From assembly GCF_900108045.1 (NCBI RefSeq), contig NZ_FNUK01000020.1:1-33694 (forward strand): a stretch of 33,694 bases of DNA. The letters run 5' to 3'. Source of the DNA: Caloramator fervidus. Lineage in GTDB: Bacteria > Bacillota > Clostridia > Clostridiales > Caloramatoraceae. Both the position numbers and the translations under genes were made by a program. The notes under the pieces are model-generated. The model was not told the DNA's origin, did not search any database, and saw only the letters and a list, made by a program, of their open reading frames with translations. Below are positions 8,536 to 15,696 of the stretch, piece after piece (positions within the stretch are counted from its first letter, which is position 1; the number at the start of each line of letters is the position of its first letter).

Positions 8536-8572
8536 CAACAAATCAGGTAGCAGGGATCTACCTGATTTGTTG
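8536..8572 (-). terminator. Strong hairpin after flagellin, probable leaky terminator or mRNA 3' stabiliser
   Basis: CAACAAATCAGGTAG (8536-8550) pairs perfectly with CTACCTGATTTGTTG (8558-8572) around a 7-nt loop, 15 nt past the flagellin stop. On the minus strand it is followed only by TTTATATG, a weak U-tract, so some transcripts should read through into the glycosyltransferase genes. That fits abundant flagellin mRNA with low-level modification enzymes. Confidence 0.65.
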
Positions 8573-8587
8573 AATTAAAAATTTTTA

Positions 8588-9550
8588 TTATCTTAACAAT
8601 TGTAAAACTGATTGTGGCATCTGATTAGCTTGTGCAAGCATAGCCTGAGCAGCCTGAGCTAATATGTTATTCTTTGAGAAGTTCATCATTTCTTTAGCCA
8701 TATCTACATCTCTAATTCTTGATTCTGCTGCTTGCAAGTTTTCTGAAGCATTAGATAAGTTATTTATTGTATTTTCTAATCTATTTTGGAATGCACCAAG
8801 CTTTGATCTTTGAGCTGATACTGTCTTAATAGCTCTATCATATACTTCGATAGCAGCAGTAGCTTTATCATATGTTGATACATCTAGAGCATATAATGTT
8901 GGAGTAGTACTTGTTCCATCAGTTACACCTGCTGTACTTGTTACACTCGCATTTGTCACAGCTACTGTAGCTCCTATCAATGCTGATACAGAAGCACCAA
9001 CAGCTATTGTTGTTGCTGATGACGCGATTCCTAATGCTTCCGCAGTCATAGACCTTATTTCTATTTGCATCTTTTGACTATTATTTGCACCAACTTGTAA
9101 ATTAGCAGTAAAACCTGGAGATGATGTGTTAGCTGCTACATTTAATAATTTTTGAGTATTAAACTCAGTCGTATTAGCAATACGATTTATTTCTGAAGTC
9201 AACTGATTTATTTCATTTTGAATTTCTGCTCTATCAGCATCAACATTTGTATCATTTGCAGCTTGAACAGCAAGTTCTCTCATTCTTTGTAAAATTGCAT
9301 GTGTTTCCTGCAAAGCTCCTTCTGCTGTTTGAATTAATGATATACCATCTTGTGCATTTCTTGTCGCCATTTCAAGTCCTCTTATTTGTGCTCTCATTTT
9401 TTCTGAAATTGCAAGCCCAGCTGCATCATCACCAGCTCTATTAATTCTTAAACCTGATGACAACTTTTCCATAGATTTTGCAGCATTTAAGTTATTAATT
9501 CCAAGTTGTCTGTGAGCATTCATTGCATTAAGATTGTGATTGATTATCAT
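8588..9550 (-). CDS. fliC: Flagellin
   Basis: The 320-aa protein has conserved flagellin ends: the N-terminus (NHNLNAMNAHRQLG, KLSSGLRINRAGDDAAGLAI) and C-terminus (LGAFQNRLENTINNLSNASE, ending MLAQANQMPQSVLQLLR). The D0/D1 helices flank a short variable region, about residues 177-222, that is rich in Ala, Val, Thr and Ser. This is the surface-exposed part and offers many Ser/Thr sites for O-linked glycans. The protein is exported by the flagellar type III apparatus and polymerises under the FliD cap. SD AAGGAGGAG lies 5-6 nt before ATG. A sigma28 promoter and a hairpin leader precede the gene; two glycosyltransferase genes follow it. It is the only flagellin gene in the window. Confidence 0.97.
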   Translation of the reverse strand: MIINHNLNAMNAHRQLGINNLNAAKSMEKLSSGLRINRAGDDAAGLAISEKMRAQIRGLEMATRNAQDGISLIQTAEGALQETHAILQRMRELAVQAANDTNVDADRAEIQNEINQLTSEINRIANTTEFNTQKLLNVAANTSSPGFTANLQVGANNSQKMQIEIRSMTAEALGIASSATTIAVGASVSALIGATVAVTNASVTSTAGVTDGTSTTPTLYALDVSTYDKATAAIEVYDRAIKTVSAQRSKLGAFQNRLENTINNLSNASENLQAAESRIRDVDMAKEMMNFSKNNILAQAAQAMLAQANQMPQSVLQLLR

Positions 9551-9600
9551 GCTATCTCCTCCTTGATTTTATTTTTTGAGGGAGTCCCTTCCCTCTCTAC
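9551..9600 (-). promoter_or_regulatory. Flagellin leader with candidate CsrA sites
   Basis: The predicted 5' UTR holds a hairpin (GAGGGA / TCCCTC, 9578-9595) whose loop AGGGAC displays a GGA, and a second GGA pair in the SD AAGGAGGAGA (9555-9564). In Bacillus subtilis CsrA represses hag by binding one upstream and one SD-overlapping GGA site; the same layout is seen here. csrA and fliW are encoded about 2 kb upstream in the window. The role is inferred from layout. Confidence 0.6.
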
Positions 9601-9606
9601 TATAAT

Positions 9607-9633
9607 TTTTCGAAGTTTTTTTTATACACTTTA
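9607..9633 (-). promoter_or_regulatory. Sigma28-type promoter of flagellin
   Basis: On the minus strand TAAAGTGT (9626-9633), 11-nt spacer, TTCGAAAA (9607-9614). The spacing is exactly that of sigma28 promoters; the -10 matches GCCGATAA at 5 of 8 positions. Predicted start near 9600. Confidence 0.75.
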
Positions 9634-9641
9634 GGGGATTT

Positions 9642-9977
9642 TTAAAATTTTTTGTTTAAAAAAAATGAATCTAAGTTTTGAGTTTTAAAATAAGTTTTTG
9701 AAATACTCTTTTTTGCATTAAAGGATTTTAACTCATTCTTTAGCTTTAAATATTTTTCATTAAAGGCTTTTTGTATTTTATTTTCTAAACTTATTAGATC
9801 TAAATCCTCAATTAAATCCTTTAAAAGCTTTTCATCTTCAAAACTATTTAATATACAAATCAACTCTTCCCTTTTATTTAAAAAATCCTCTAAAACATCA
9901 TAATTTTCACTTTCTAATGCATTTAGAACTTCATTTGAAATATTTTTATATTCATTTAAAACTTTTAAAACCTCCAT
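9642..9977 (-). CDS. Small FliT-like flagellar chaperone
   Basis: A 111-aa, highly charged, all-helical protein (EVLNALESENYDVLEDFLNK, REELICILNSFEDEKLLKDL). Length, predicted helical hairpins and the position directly after fliD fit a FliT-type chaperone, which keeps the cap protein FliD soluble and hands it to the export machinery. The sequence itself is too variable for a firm family call. Its ATG overlaps the fliD stop by one base (TAATG), indicating translational coupling. The lysine/phenylalanine-rich tail (DSFFLNKKF) ends just before the flagellin promoter. Confidence 0.65.
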   Translation of the reverse strand: MEVLKVLNEYKNISNEVLNALESENYDVLEDFLNKREELICILNSFEDEKLLKDLIEDLDLISLENKIQKAFNEKYLKLKNELKSFNAKKSISKTYFKTQNLDSFFLNKKF

Positions 9978-11536
9978 TACTTATTCATCGCTCCTATTTG
10001 AGAATAAAGCCAATTCGCTTGATCGTTAAATTTTTGCATCGCCCTTTCCAGCTTTGCGAAATCTTTGTAATACTTTTCCTGCTTTTCATAAAGCTTTCTT
10101 TCAAGCTCGCTTATTATCCTATCCTTTTCTTTTATCTGCTTTGATAAAAGACTATTAACCTCTGTAACATCACCCTTTATTCCTGCCTTTTCAAGTAAAA
10201 ATCCCTTTTTCCCTGAACTATTTCTCGTTGTCCTTATATTATCTTCAAGTATGTCCTTAATCCTTTGAAAAATACCTATCTGCTTATTTCTATCCTGTCT
10301 TGATGTATAGGTTTTATTTGGATCATAAGCAATATCAGAGGTTTTAATAAGAAGATTTATAACCTCCTGACCTCTCGTTTCAAGAGCTGTTTTCAACTTT
10401 GCTTCATCTATTACAATTTTTCCCTTTTGAGTATAATCGCTAGATGTAGAAAGCCCTATCTCTTGAAGACTTATCCCAACACCCTCAACCTTTTCAAAAA
10501 AAGCCTGTCTTAAGTTAAACACCATATCCTGAAGGGTGCTATCACCCTTTAATAACCCTTCCTTTGCTTTTTCTTCCCACTTTTTTATTTCATCTTCTTT
10601 TAATTCCTTCTTCTGATCCTCAGTTAATGGTTTATAGGAATAGTTTCTTTTTTCAGAAAGCTTTTTGTTTATTTTATCTATTATCTCATTATATTTATTT
10701 ACAAATTCCTTTATTTTATCAATAACTGGCTTTGAATCTATATTTACAGTAAACTTCACCGATGTGTCCGTTACCCCATTTAAAGTATAAACAATTCCAT
10801 CTATTGTAAAAGTATTAGTTTCCTTTAAAACTTCAACAAAATCTGCGTTTCCCGGAGCTTTTATTTGAATTTTTGCATTTTGACCTGTTGCTTCTAAAAC
10901 TTCTATAACACCCTTATCAGAATCTAAAAAGTTTACCTGTATAGACGAACTCTCGCCTGTTTTTGAAGTTTCAAAGGTTAAAGTTTTAGTAAGCTCGCTA
11001 AACCTAGCCTTTACTGCACCACCAGTTTGTATATTTATTTGATTTATCAAATCCCTAAGTTTCATTGAAGAATTTAGATTTATTTCCTTCTCCGTTCCAT
11101 TATAATTTATTTTAAGAAAAGAAGCGTTAATTCCTAACCCTTCAAGCGTTGTATCTAAAGAAGCTCCATCAGCTAAAACTTTACTTACACTTGCTCCTTT
11201 CGCAAGACTCAAAACCCTTATCTCGTATTGTCCCGTTTCAGCATCACTCGTTGTCAAAACCTTTAAAGGAGCATTTGAATCAATTGAAACTGTATACGGA
11301 GTTAAATTGTTTGAAGATAAAATATACTTTTCTTTATTTAAAAAATCAAAATAAGTATTTTTAAAGGACATCAAATCACTTATTATTTCCCTATAAAGTT
11401 CCTGTTTCCACTCTATAAGCTGCTTATCTTGTTTTACTTTGTCAACCTTTGTTTTTTCTGCCTGCATAAGCTGCTTTACCATGTTATCAACATCAAGTCC
11501 TGTTGCAAGTCCTGTTATCCTTAAGGTGCTTGGCAT
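9977..11536 (-). CDS. fliD: Flagellar filament capping protein FliD
   Basis: The 519-aa protein begins with the FliD N-terminal domain (LRITGLATGLDVDNMVKQLM, then KQDKQLIEWKQELYREI) and ends with a long coiled coil (SELERKLYEKQEKYYKDFAK, LERAMQKFNDQANWLYSQIG) typical of FliD_C. The middle holds the variable cap domains (YEIRVLSLAKGASVSKVL, FTIDGIVYTLNG). FliD oligomers sit at the filament tip and fold incoming flagellin. SD AGGGGGTGAGAAG precedes ATG, and the csrA stop lies 4 bp upstream, so it belongs to the flgM-to-fliT operon. Confidence 0.96.
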   Translation of the reverse strand: MPSTLRITGLATGLDVDNMVKQLMQAEKTKVDKVKQDKQLIEWKQELYREIISDLMSFKNTYFDFLNKEKYILSSNNLTPYTVSIDSNAPLKVLTTSDAETGQYEIRVLSLAKGASVSKVLADGASLDTTLEGLGINASFLKINYNGTEKEINLNSSMKLRDLINQINIQTGGAVKARFSELTKTLTFETSKTGESSSIQVNFLDSDKGVIEVLEATGQNAKIQIKAPGNADFVEVLKETNTFTIDGIVYTLNGVTDTSVKFTVNIDSKPVIDKIKEFVNKYNEIIDKINKKLSEKRNYSYKPLTEDQKKELKEDEIKKWEEKAKEGLLKGDSTLQDMVFNLRQAFFEKVEGVGISLQEIGLSTSSDYTQKGKIVIDEAKLKTALETRGQEVINLLIKTSDIAYDPNKTYTSRQDRNKQIGIFQRIKDILEDNIRTTRNSSGKKGFLLEKAGIKGDVTEVNSLLSKQIKEKDRIISELERKLYEKQEKYYKDFAKLERAMQKFNDQANWLYSQIGAMNK

Positions 11537-11540
11537 CTTC

Positions 11541-11750
11541 TCACCCCCTCTTTAAAAGCCTCTCTATCCCTCTTAAAGATTCTAAGTTTTCATTTTTAAT
11601 TTCAGATATAAGTTCTTTTCTTACTATCTTTACATCCCTTGGAGCCTGTATGCCTATTTTTACTTCATTTTTTGAAACTTCTATTATTTTAATTTCAATT
11701 CCTTCCCCTATGAGGATGGATTCCCCTTGTTTCCTTGTTAAGACAAGCAT
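11541..11750 (-). CDS. csrA: Carbon storage / flagellin translational regulator CsrA
   Basis: A 69-aa protein with the full CsrA pattern: [20 protein letters not shown] at the N-terminus and [17 protein letters not shown] in the core, including the RNA-contacting R-K and V-x-R-x-E residues. CsrA dimers bind GGA motifs in mRNA leaders; in Gram-positive bacteria the key target is flagellin mRNA, and FliW antagonises it. It overlaps the 3' end of fliW by 13 bases, the usual coupled fliW-csrA pair. Candidate target sites are visible in the flagellin leader about 2 kb downstream. Confidence 0.97.
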   Translation of the reverse strand: MLVLTRKQGESILIGEGIEIKIIEVSKNEVKIGIQAPRDVKIVRKELISEIKNENLESLRGIERLLKRG

Positions 11751-12157
11751 TTTATCTCCTGCCTTAGGCTATATTTTTTATCATTTAGTATTATTTGTTT
11801 TGCTTTGTTGTTTTTTATATTTAAAACTATAGGTGCAAGAAGATTAGCAGTTATTTTATCTTCCCTTACAGTTACAATATTATAAACCATAACATCCTCA
11901 TAGGAGTTTATACCAAGCTCCTTCATCTCTTCACAAGAAAGCTCTATCTCATAATCCTTAAAATAATCCCAAGGAATTATTGTTAAAAGAGCTATATTCT
12001 TCTCATCTATACTTTGAAGACAATAAAGATTGCTATCCTCAACCTTTATTATTACATATCTTTTATATTCTTCAAGCCCAGGAATACCTTTCTCAAAATA
12101 TAAAATTTCATCCTCATTTATTTCAACTTGTCCAAAAAACTTTGTATCTACCATCAT
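11738..12157 (-). CDS. fliW: Flagellar assembly factor FliW
   Basis: The 139-aa protein shows the FliW pattern: [20 protein letters not shown] followed by [14 protein letters not shown], and later [20 protein letters not shown]. FliW binds either cytoplasmic flagellin or CsrA; when flagellin accumulates it is sequestered and CsrA is freed to block flagellin translation. Two tandem ATGs (12157, 12154) both follow AGGTAGG, which overlaps the flgL stop region; either could be used. Genes flgL, fliW and csrA are packed with 10 bp or less between them. Confidence 0.95.
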   Translation of the reverse strand: MMVDTKFFGQVEINEDEILYFEKGIPGLEEYKRYVIIKVEDSNLYCLQSIDEKNIALLTIIPWDYFKDYEIELSCEEMKELGINSYEDVMVYNIVTVREDKITANLLAPIVLNIKNNKAKQIILNDKKYSLRQEIKCLS

Positions 12158-12167
12158 AAAAACCTAC

Positions 12168-13061
12168 CTACCTTAAAAAGTCTAGTAAACTTGGTTGAAG
12201 TATTTTAGCTCCCGTCTGCAAGGAAGCTGTATATACAGATTCCATAACTTTATATTCCATAACTTTTTTTGCAACATCTATATCATAGGTCTTTGATAAA
12301 AGCTCTGTCATGTTAAAAGTTTCTGTTTCATTTTTTGAAAGCATGTCTTCAAGCCTTTTTTGTCTTGCTCCTGCATCAGCCCTTAATCTTAATATCTCAT
12401 TAAAATGTTCGTCAAGCTCTCCTAAAAGCATGCTTGGATCTTCATCGTTTTCAAGCTTCTCAATTATTTTTGATAAAGTTTTAAATACACCTGCTTCACT
12501 TTGATTTTTAGCCTCGTTTGCAAAAGAGCTTCCCTTTACTGATATATCTATTATAACTCCATTTGCCATTTCCTTATAAAGACCATTATCTGATCCTACG
12601 TATATAACCTTATCCCCCTCCATTTTAAAGGGAGGATTTGTGGTCTTATCCCCTCCAAATACATATCTTCCATCATATGAAGTATTTCCAATCTGCATTA
12701 TGTGTTCCTTAAGCTGTCTTATATGCTTTGCTATTGCAAGACGCTCCTCCTTTGTATAGGCACCGTTTCCTCCTTGAATCGTTTTTTCACGAACAGTTTG
12801 AAGAGCATCACCTATTTGTCCTAAAGCAACATCTATGGTATTTAACCAATCTATCCCCTCTTGAATGTTTGTATGATATCTTTCATTTGCTGCAATCGAA
12901 GCTTTAAGCTCCATAGTTCTTGCTACTTTAAAAGGATCATCAGATGGTTTTTGAACTTCATGACCTGAAGATAATTGATTTTGATACTTTTGCATATTTT
13001 CAAGATTTACCCTAAGATTAGCTAAAAAGTTTTGTGATAAAACTTTATGAGTTATCCTCAT
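12168..13061 (-). CDS. flgL: Hook-filament junction protein FlgL
   Basis: The 297-aa protein is a flagellin-like junction protein. It has N-terminal RITHKVLSQNFLANLRVNLE and YQNQLSSGHEVQKPSDDPFK with VARTMELK; the C-terminus contains ETFNMTELLSKTYDIDVAKK and ends with GAKILQPSLLDFL. FlgL forms the second junction layer between hook and filament and is exported by the flagellar secretion system. It follows flgK by 8 bp. Length is near the family norm and nothing appears damaged. Confidence 0.95.
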   Translation of the reverse strand: MRITHKVLSQNFLANLRVNLENMQKYQNQLSSGHEVQKPSDDPFKVARTMELKASIAANERYHTNIQEGIDWLNTIDVALGQIGDALQTVREKTIQGGNGAYTKEERLAIAKHIRQLKEHIMQIGNTSYDGRYVFGGDKTTNPPFKMEGDKVIYVGSDNGLYKEMANGVIIDISVKGSSFANEAKNQSEAGVFKTLSKIIEKLENDEDPSMLLGELDEHFNEILRLRADAGARQKRLEDMLSKNETETFNMTELLSKTYDIDVAKKVMEYKVMESVYTASLQTGAKILQPSLLDFLR

Positions 13062-13069
13062 CTAATCAC

Positions 13070-14890
13070 CTACCTTCTTATTAAACCGTTTACAACTACA
13101 TCTAAAAGCTCATCTATTACACTTATCATCTTGGCATTTGCCTCATAGGCCCTTTGAAATTGAAGCATATTAGTCATCTCTTCATCTAATGAAACGCCTG
13201 ATACTGACTCCCTTCTTATAACAAGCTGATCAACAAGGGATTGTTGATTTTTAACCATCCTTTTAGCCTCTTGATTCGATACCCCAAGCTGGGAAATTGT
13301 AGCTTTAAAGTAGTTATCTATAGTAGTTCCTGAATTGTTACTAAAAATTTTTGTAGAACTTCTATCTGCAAGATTTGGACCGCTTAAACTTGCAGAAGTT
13401 AAAGGTTTTCCATCCTTATCTACATAAACATTCTTTAAAAACTCCTCCCTTGAGGTTATTTTTAAAATCTCCATTCTTATATTTCTTAACTGCCCAATTA
13501 TAAGTGCTCTCTCTCCATTTCCAGCTGCATAATCTTTAGAATTCCTATCTATTATCTTTCCTGCATTTATTAAAAATATATCCTCCTTTAGTTTTTGATT
13601 TACAGAAATAACCTTTGCTGCCTTAAGATGTGTTTCTGCCTCTATGTTGAAAAAGTTTACTCCTTCATTTAAATCTGTTGAATTCGAATGAACCGTATTT
13701 ACTGAAATTGCAAGAGCTCTTGCAAGATTGTTTAATTGAAGCTTATAATCGTTTATCTCAGAATACAAAGAATCTAATCCCTTTAAGCTTCCATTGTAAA
13801 AAGGTGCACCTTCTATTTTTAAATTGCCTGATTTAAATTCTTGAATATCGTAAAATACTACATGTGGACTTATAAAGTTTATTTTATAGGATATTACATT
13901 TCCTTCTTCATCCTTTATCTCTTCTACATTTAAAAAGTTTTTCATCTCATCTTGACTTACCTCAATTTCTACAGGTTTATTTATATCACCATTTATATTA
14001 AGATATAACCTTATGCTTGATAAATCCTCTTTTTTAACTATAATCGGAAAATCCTTTTTCTTTATTTCGTTTTGTCCCACAGTTAAGCTAATATCATTTA
14101 CAAAGGCTAATCCTTTGTTTATCTTTGAATCTACAAGAATAGGATTATTTTCATCTACTACTCCATTGTTTAACTTTGGTAATATCTTTATTCCCATATA
14201 ATCCGTCTTTTTTATATCAAAATCAAAACGCTCAGATAATTTATCAAGCAAAAGGTCTCTTCTATCTAAAAGGTCGTTTGGAATTTTGCCTCCTATAACA
14301 ACAGATTTTATCTGCTCATTTAAATCTGCAATTTGAGTTAAAATATTTGAAACTTCAAATATCTGTTGCTGTATAAGATCTGCAATTCCAACTTCTCTGT
14401 CCTCAAGCTGAATATATGTTTGATTTATACCATGGGCTAATGCCTCTGCATTGCTTATAACAAGTGTTCTTGCTGTTGAACTCTCAGGATTTGTAGCAAG
14501 CCCCTGCCATGCATCCCAAAAATTTGAAAGCAAAGTTGCAATTCCTGTATCAGAAGGTTCCGTAAATATTGCCTCTATTTCTGATAAAAAGTATTCTCTT
14601 GTTTCATATCTTTTTAATGTGCTAGTTTCTTTCCTTATATAGTAATCTAAAAATTCATCCCTAGTTCTTGTAATACTCGCAACCTCAACTCCTGTCCCTA
14701 TTTGGCCAGGCTCTGCAGCAGTTGTTAAAGAAGGCATCCCAAAGGGTTGGCTTGTTTTTAAATTTGCCCTTTGAACGGAGTATCCTTCAGTATTTGCATT
14801 GGCAACATTATGAGATACCACATTTAAGGCTGTTTGCTGAGCAAACATTCCTCGTTTTACTATATTAAATGTATTAAAAAGTCCACTCAT
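13070..14890 (-). CDS. flgK: Hook-associated protein FlgK
   Basis: The 606-aa protein starts with the rod/hook family motif TALNVVSHNVANANTEGYSV and has GTGVEVASITRTRDEFLDYY typical of FlgK; the C-terminus ends with MLQFQRAYEANAKMISVIDE, the shared axial coiled-coil. It is exported and forms the first junction layer on the hook. SD AGGGGG lies just before ATG. The central domain (about residues 230-500) is long and variable, as in other clostridial FlgK proteins. Confidence 0.96.
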   Translation of the reverse strand: MSGLFNTFNIVKRGMFAQQTALNVVSHNVANANTEGYSVQRANLKTSQPFGMPSLTTAAEPGQIGTGVEVASITRTRDEFLDYYIRKETSTLKRYETREYFLSEIEAIFTEPSDTGIATLLSNFWDAWQGLATNPESSTARTLVISNAEALAHGINQTYIQLEDREVGIADLIQQQIFEVSNILTQIADLNEQIKSVVIGGKIPNDLLDRRDLLLDKLSERFDFDIKKTDYMGIKILPKLNNGVVDENNPILVDSKINKGLAFVNDISLTVGQNEIKKKDFPIIVKKEDLSSIRLYLNINGDINKPVEIEVSQDEMKNFLNVEEIKDEEGNVISYKINFISPHVVFYDIQEFKSGNLKIEGAPFYNGSLKGLDSLYSEINDYKLQLNNLARALAISVNTVHSNSTDLNEGVNFFNIEAETHLKAAKVISVNQKLKEDIFLINAGKIIDRNSKDYAAGNGERALIIGQLRNIRMEILKITSREEFLKNVYVDKDGKPLTSASLSGPNLADRSSTKIFSNNSGTTIDNYFKATISQLGVSNQEAKRMVKNQQSLVDQLVIRRESVSGVSLDEEMTNMLQFQRAYEANAKMISVIDELLDVVVNGLIRR

Positions 14891-14902
14891 AATTTTTTCC
14901 CC

Positions 14903-15334
14903 CTAAATTGTAGCGTTAAATATATTGTTCTGTGGGCTAGAATCTACCTTGCCTGATTTTTTATATACAACGTTTTGAGAAGGAGATAAAAGGTTATTCA
15001 TCATTCTTATATAACTTAAAGACTGTTTAGTTAAAATAGCGTTTGTTTCATTTTTTTCCTTAACTATGTCTACAATTTCTTTAAGATTCCTTGCTATATC
15101 CTCCGATATAATTTTTTCATTTACTAAATCATCAAGCCTTTTTTCACCTAATATCTCCTGTCTTTTCTTTTCAAGGCTGGATAAAACTAAAGCAATCTCC
15201 CTTTTTTTTTCTAAAAGCTTTGCAATAGCTTTACCATCATCCTTAAGCAACGCTTCCTTTTCTATATCAAGAAGTTTATTATATTCCTTTAATACATCTA
15301 AAAGTTTAAATATTATATCCTTTGCTTCCATCAT
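14903..15334 (-). CDS. flgN: Flagellar export chaperone FlgN
   Basis: A 143-aa helical protein with the FlgN layout: KDIIFKLLDVLKEYNKLLDI, a charged middle (KALAKLLEKKREIALVLSS-type helix) and the closing TKQSLSYIRMMNNLL segment with NVVYKKSG. FlgN-family chaperones bind FlgK and FlgL before export, and those two genes follow directly. Its ATG overlaps the flgM stop (ATGA). A second in-frame ATG is adjacent, so the protein may begin one residue later. Low sequence conservation makes position the strongest support. Confidence 0.87.
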   Translation of the reverse strand: MMEAKDIIFKLLDVLKEYNKLLDIEKEALLKDDGKAIAKLLEKKREIALVLSSLEKKRQEILGEKRLDDLVNEKIISEDIARNLKEIVDIVKEKNETNAILTKQSLSYIRMMNNLLSPSQNVVYKKSGKVDSSPQNNIFNATI

Positions 15335-15615
15335 TTATCCCTTTCCTTCATAGCCTGTATTATGCTTCTTGCAAGAAGTTCATCGTCAACAACATATTTT
15401 CCTTCCTTGATAAGCTTTTTTATCCTTTCTACCTTTTCTGAATTACCTTCATCTATTTCAATATTCCTAGAAAGCTCTAAAAATTTTGCAATCTCCTTTC
15501 CTGCCTTTGATATTTCAATCGTATCTTCTTTTTTGTTTACACTATTGGACTTACTTAAGCTTAAATTTTTATTATAAACATTAATAACATTATTTATATC
15601 AAACCTTATCCTCAT
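15331..15615 (-). CDS. flgM: Anti-sigma28 factor FlgM
   Basis: A 94-aa protein with a disordered polar N-terminus and the FlgM C-terminal sigma-binding helices (RIKKLIKEGKYVVDDELLAR followed by SIIQAM). The short segment DTIEISKAGKEIAKFLEL also fits the family. FlgM holds sigma28 inactive until the hook is complete and FlgM is exported. SD GAGGTGATTTT lies directly before the start. The gene has its own sigma28 promoter, forming the usual negative loop. Confidence 0.92.
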   Translation of the reverse strand: MRIRFDINNVINVYNKNLSLSKSNSVNKKEDTIEISKAGKEIAKFLELSRNIEIDEGNSEKVERIKKLIKEGKYVVDDELLARSIIQAMKERDK

Positions 15616-15645
15616 AAAATCACCTCAATTAATTTTCTACTTTAT

Positions 15646-15672
15646 TTATCGTAAAACATTAATAAAACTTTA
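15646..15672 (-). promoter_or_regulatory. Sigma28-type promoter of the flgM operon
   Basis: On the minus strand TAAAGTTT (15665-15672), 11-nt spacer, TACGATAA (15646-15653). The -35 is perfect, spacing is exact and the -10 differs from GCCGATAA at two positions. This is the best sigma28 site in the window. Its -35 touches the hairpin at the end of fliY. Confidence 0.85.
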
Positions 15673-15696
15673 GCCTTCAGGCTAACCCTGAAGGCT
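15672..15696 (-). terminator. Hairpin at the fliY stop codon, probable attenuator/terminator
   Basis: AGCCTTCAGG / CCTGAAGGCT, 10 bp with a 5-nt loop. The fliY stop codon TAG lies partly in the loop. On the minus strand it is followed by AAAGTTTTATT, a poor U-tract that is also the -35 of the flgM promoter; the opposite side carries TTTTTATTTTTT. It probably reduces read-through from the che/fliM operon into the flgM unit. Confidence 0.6.
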
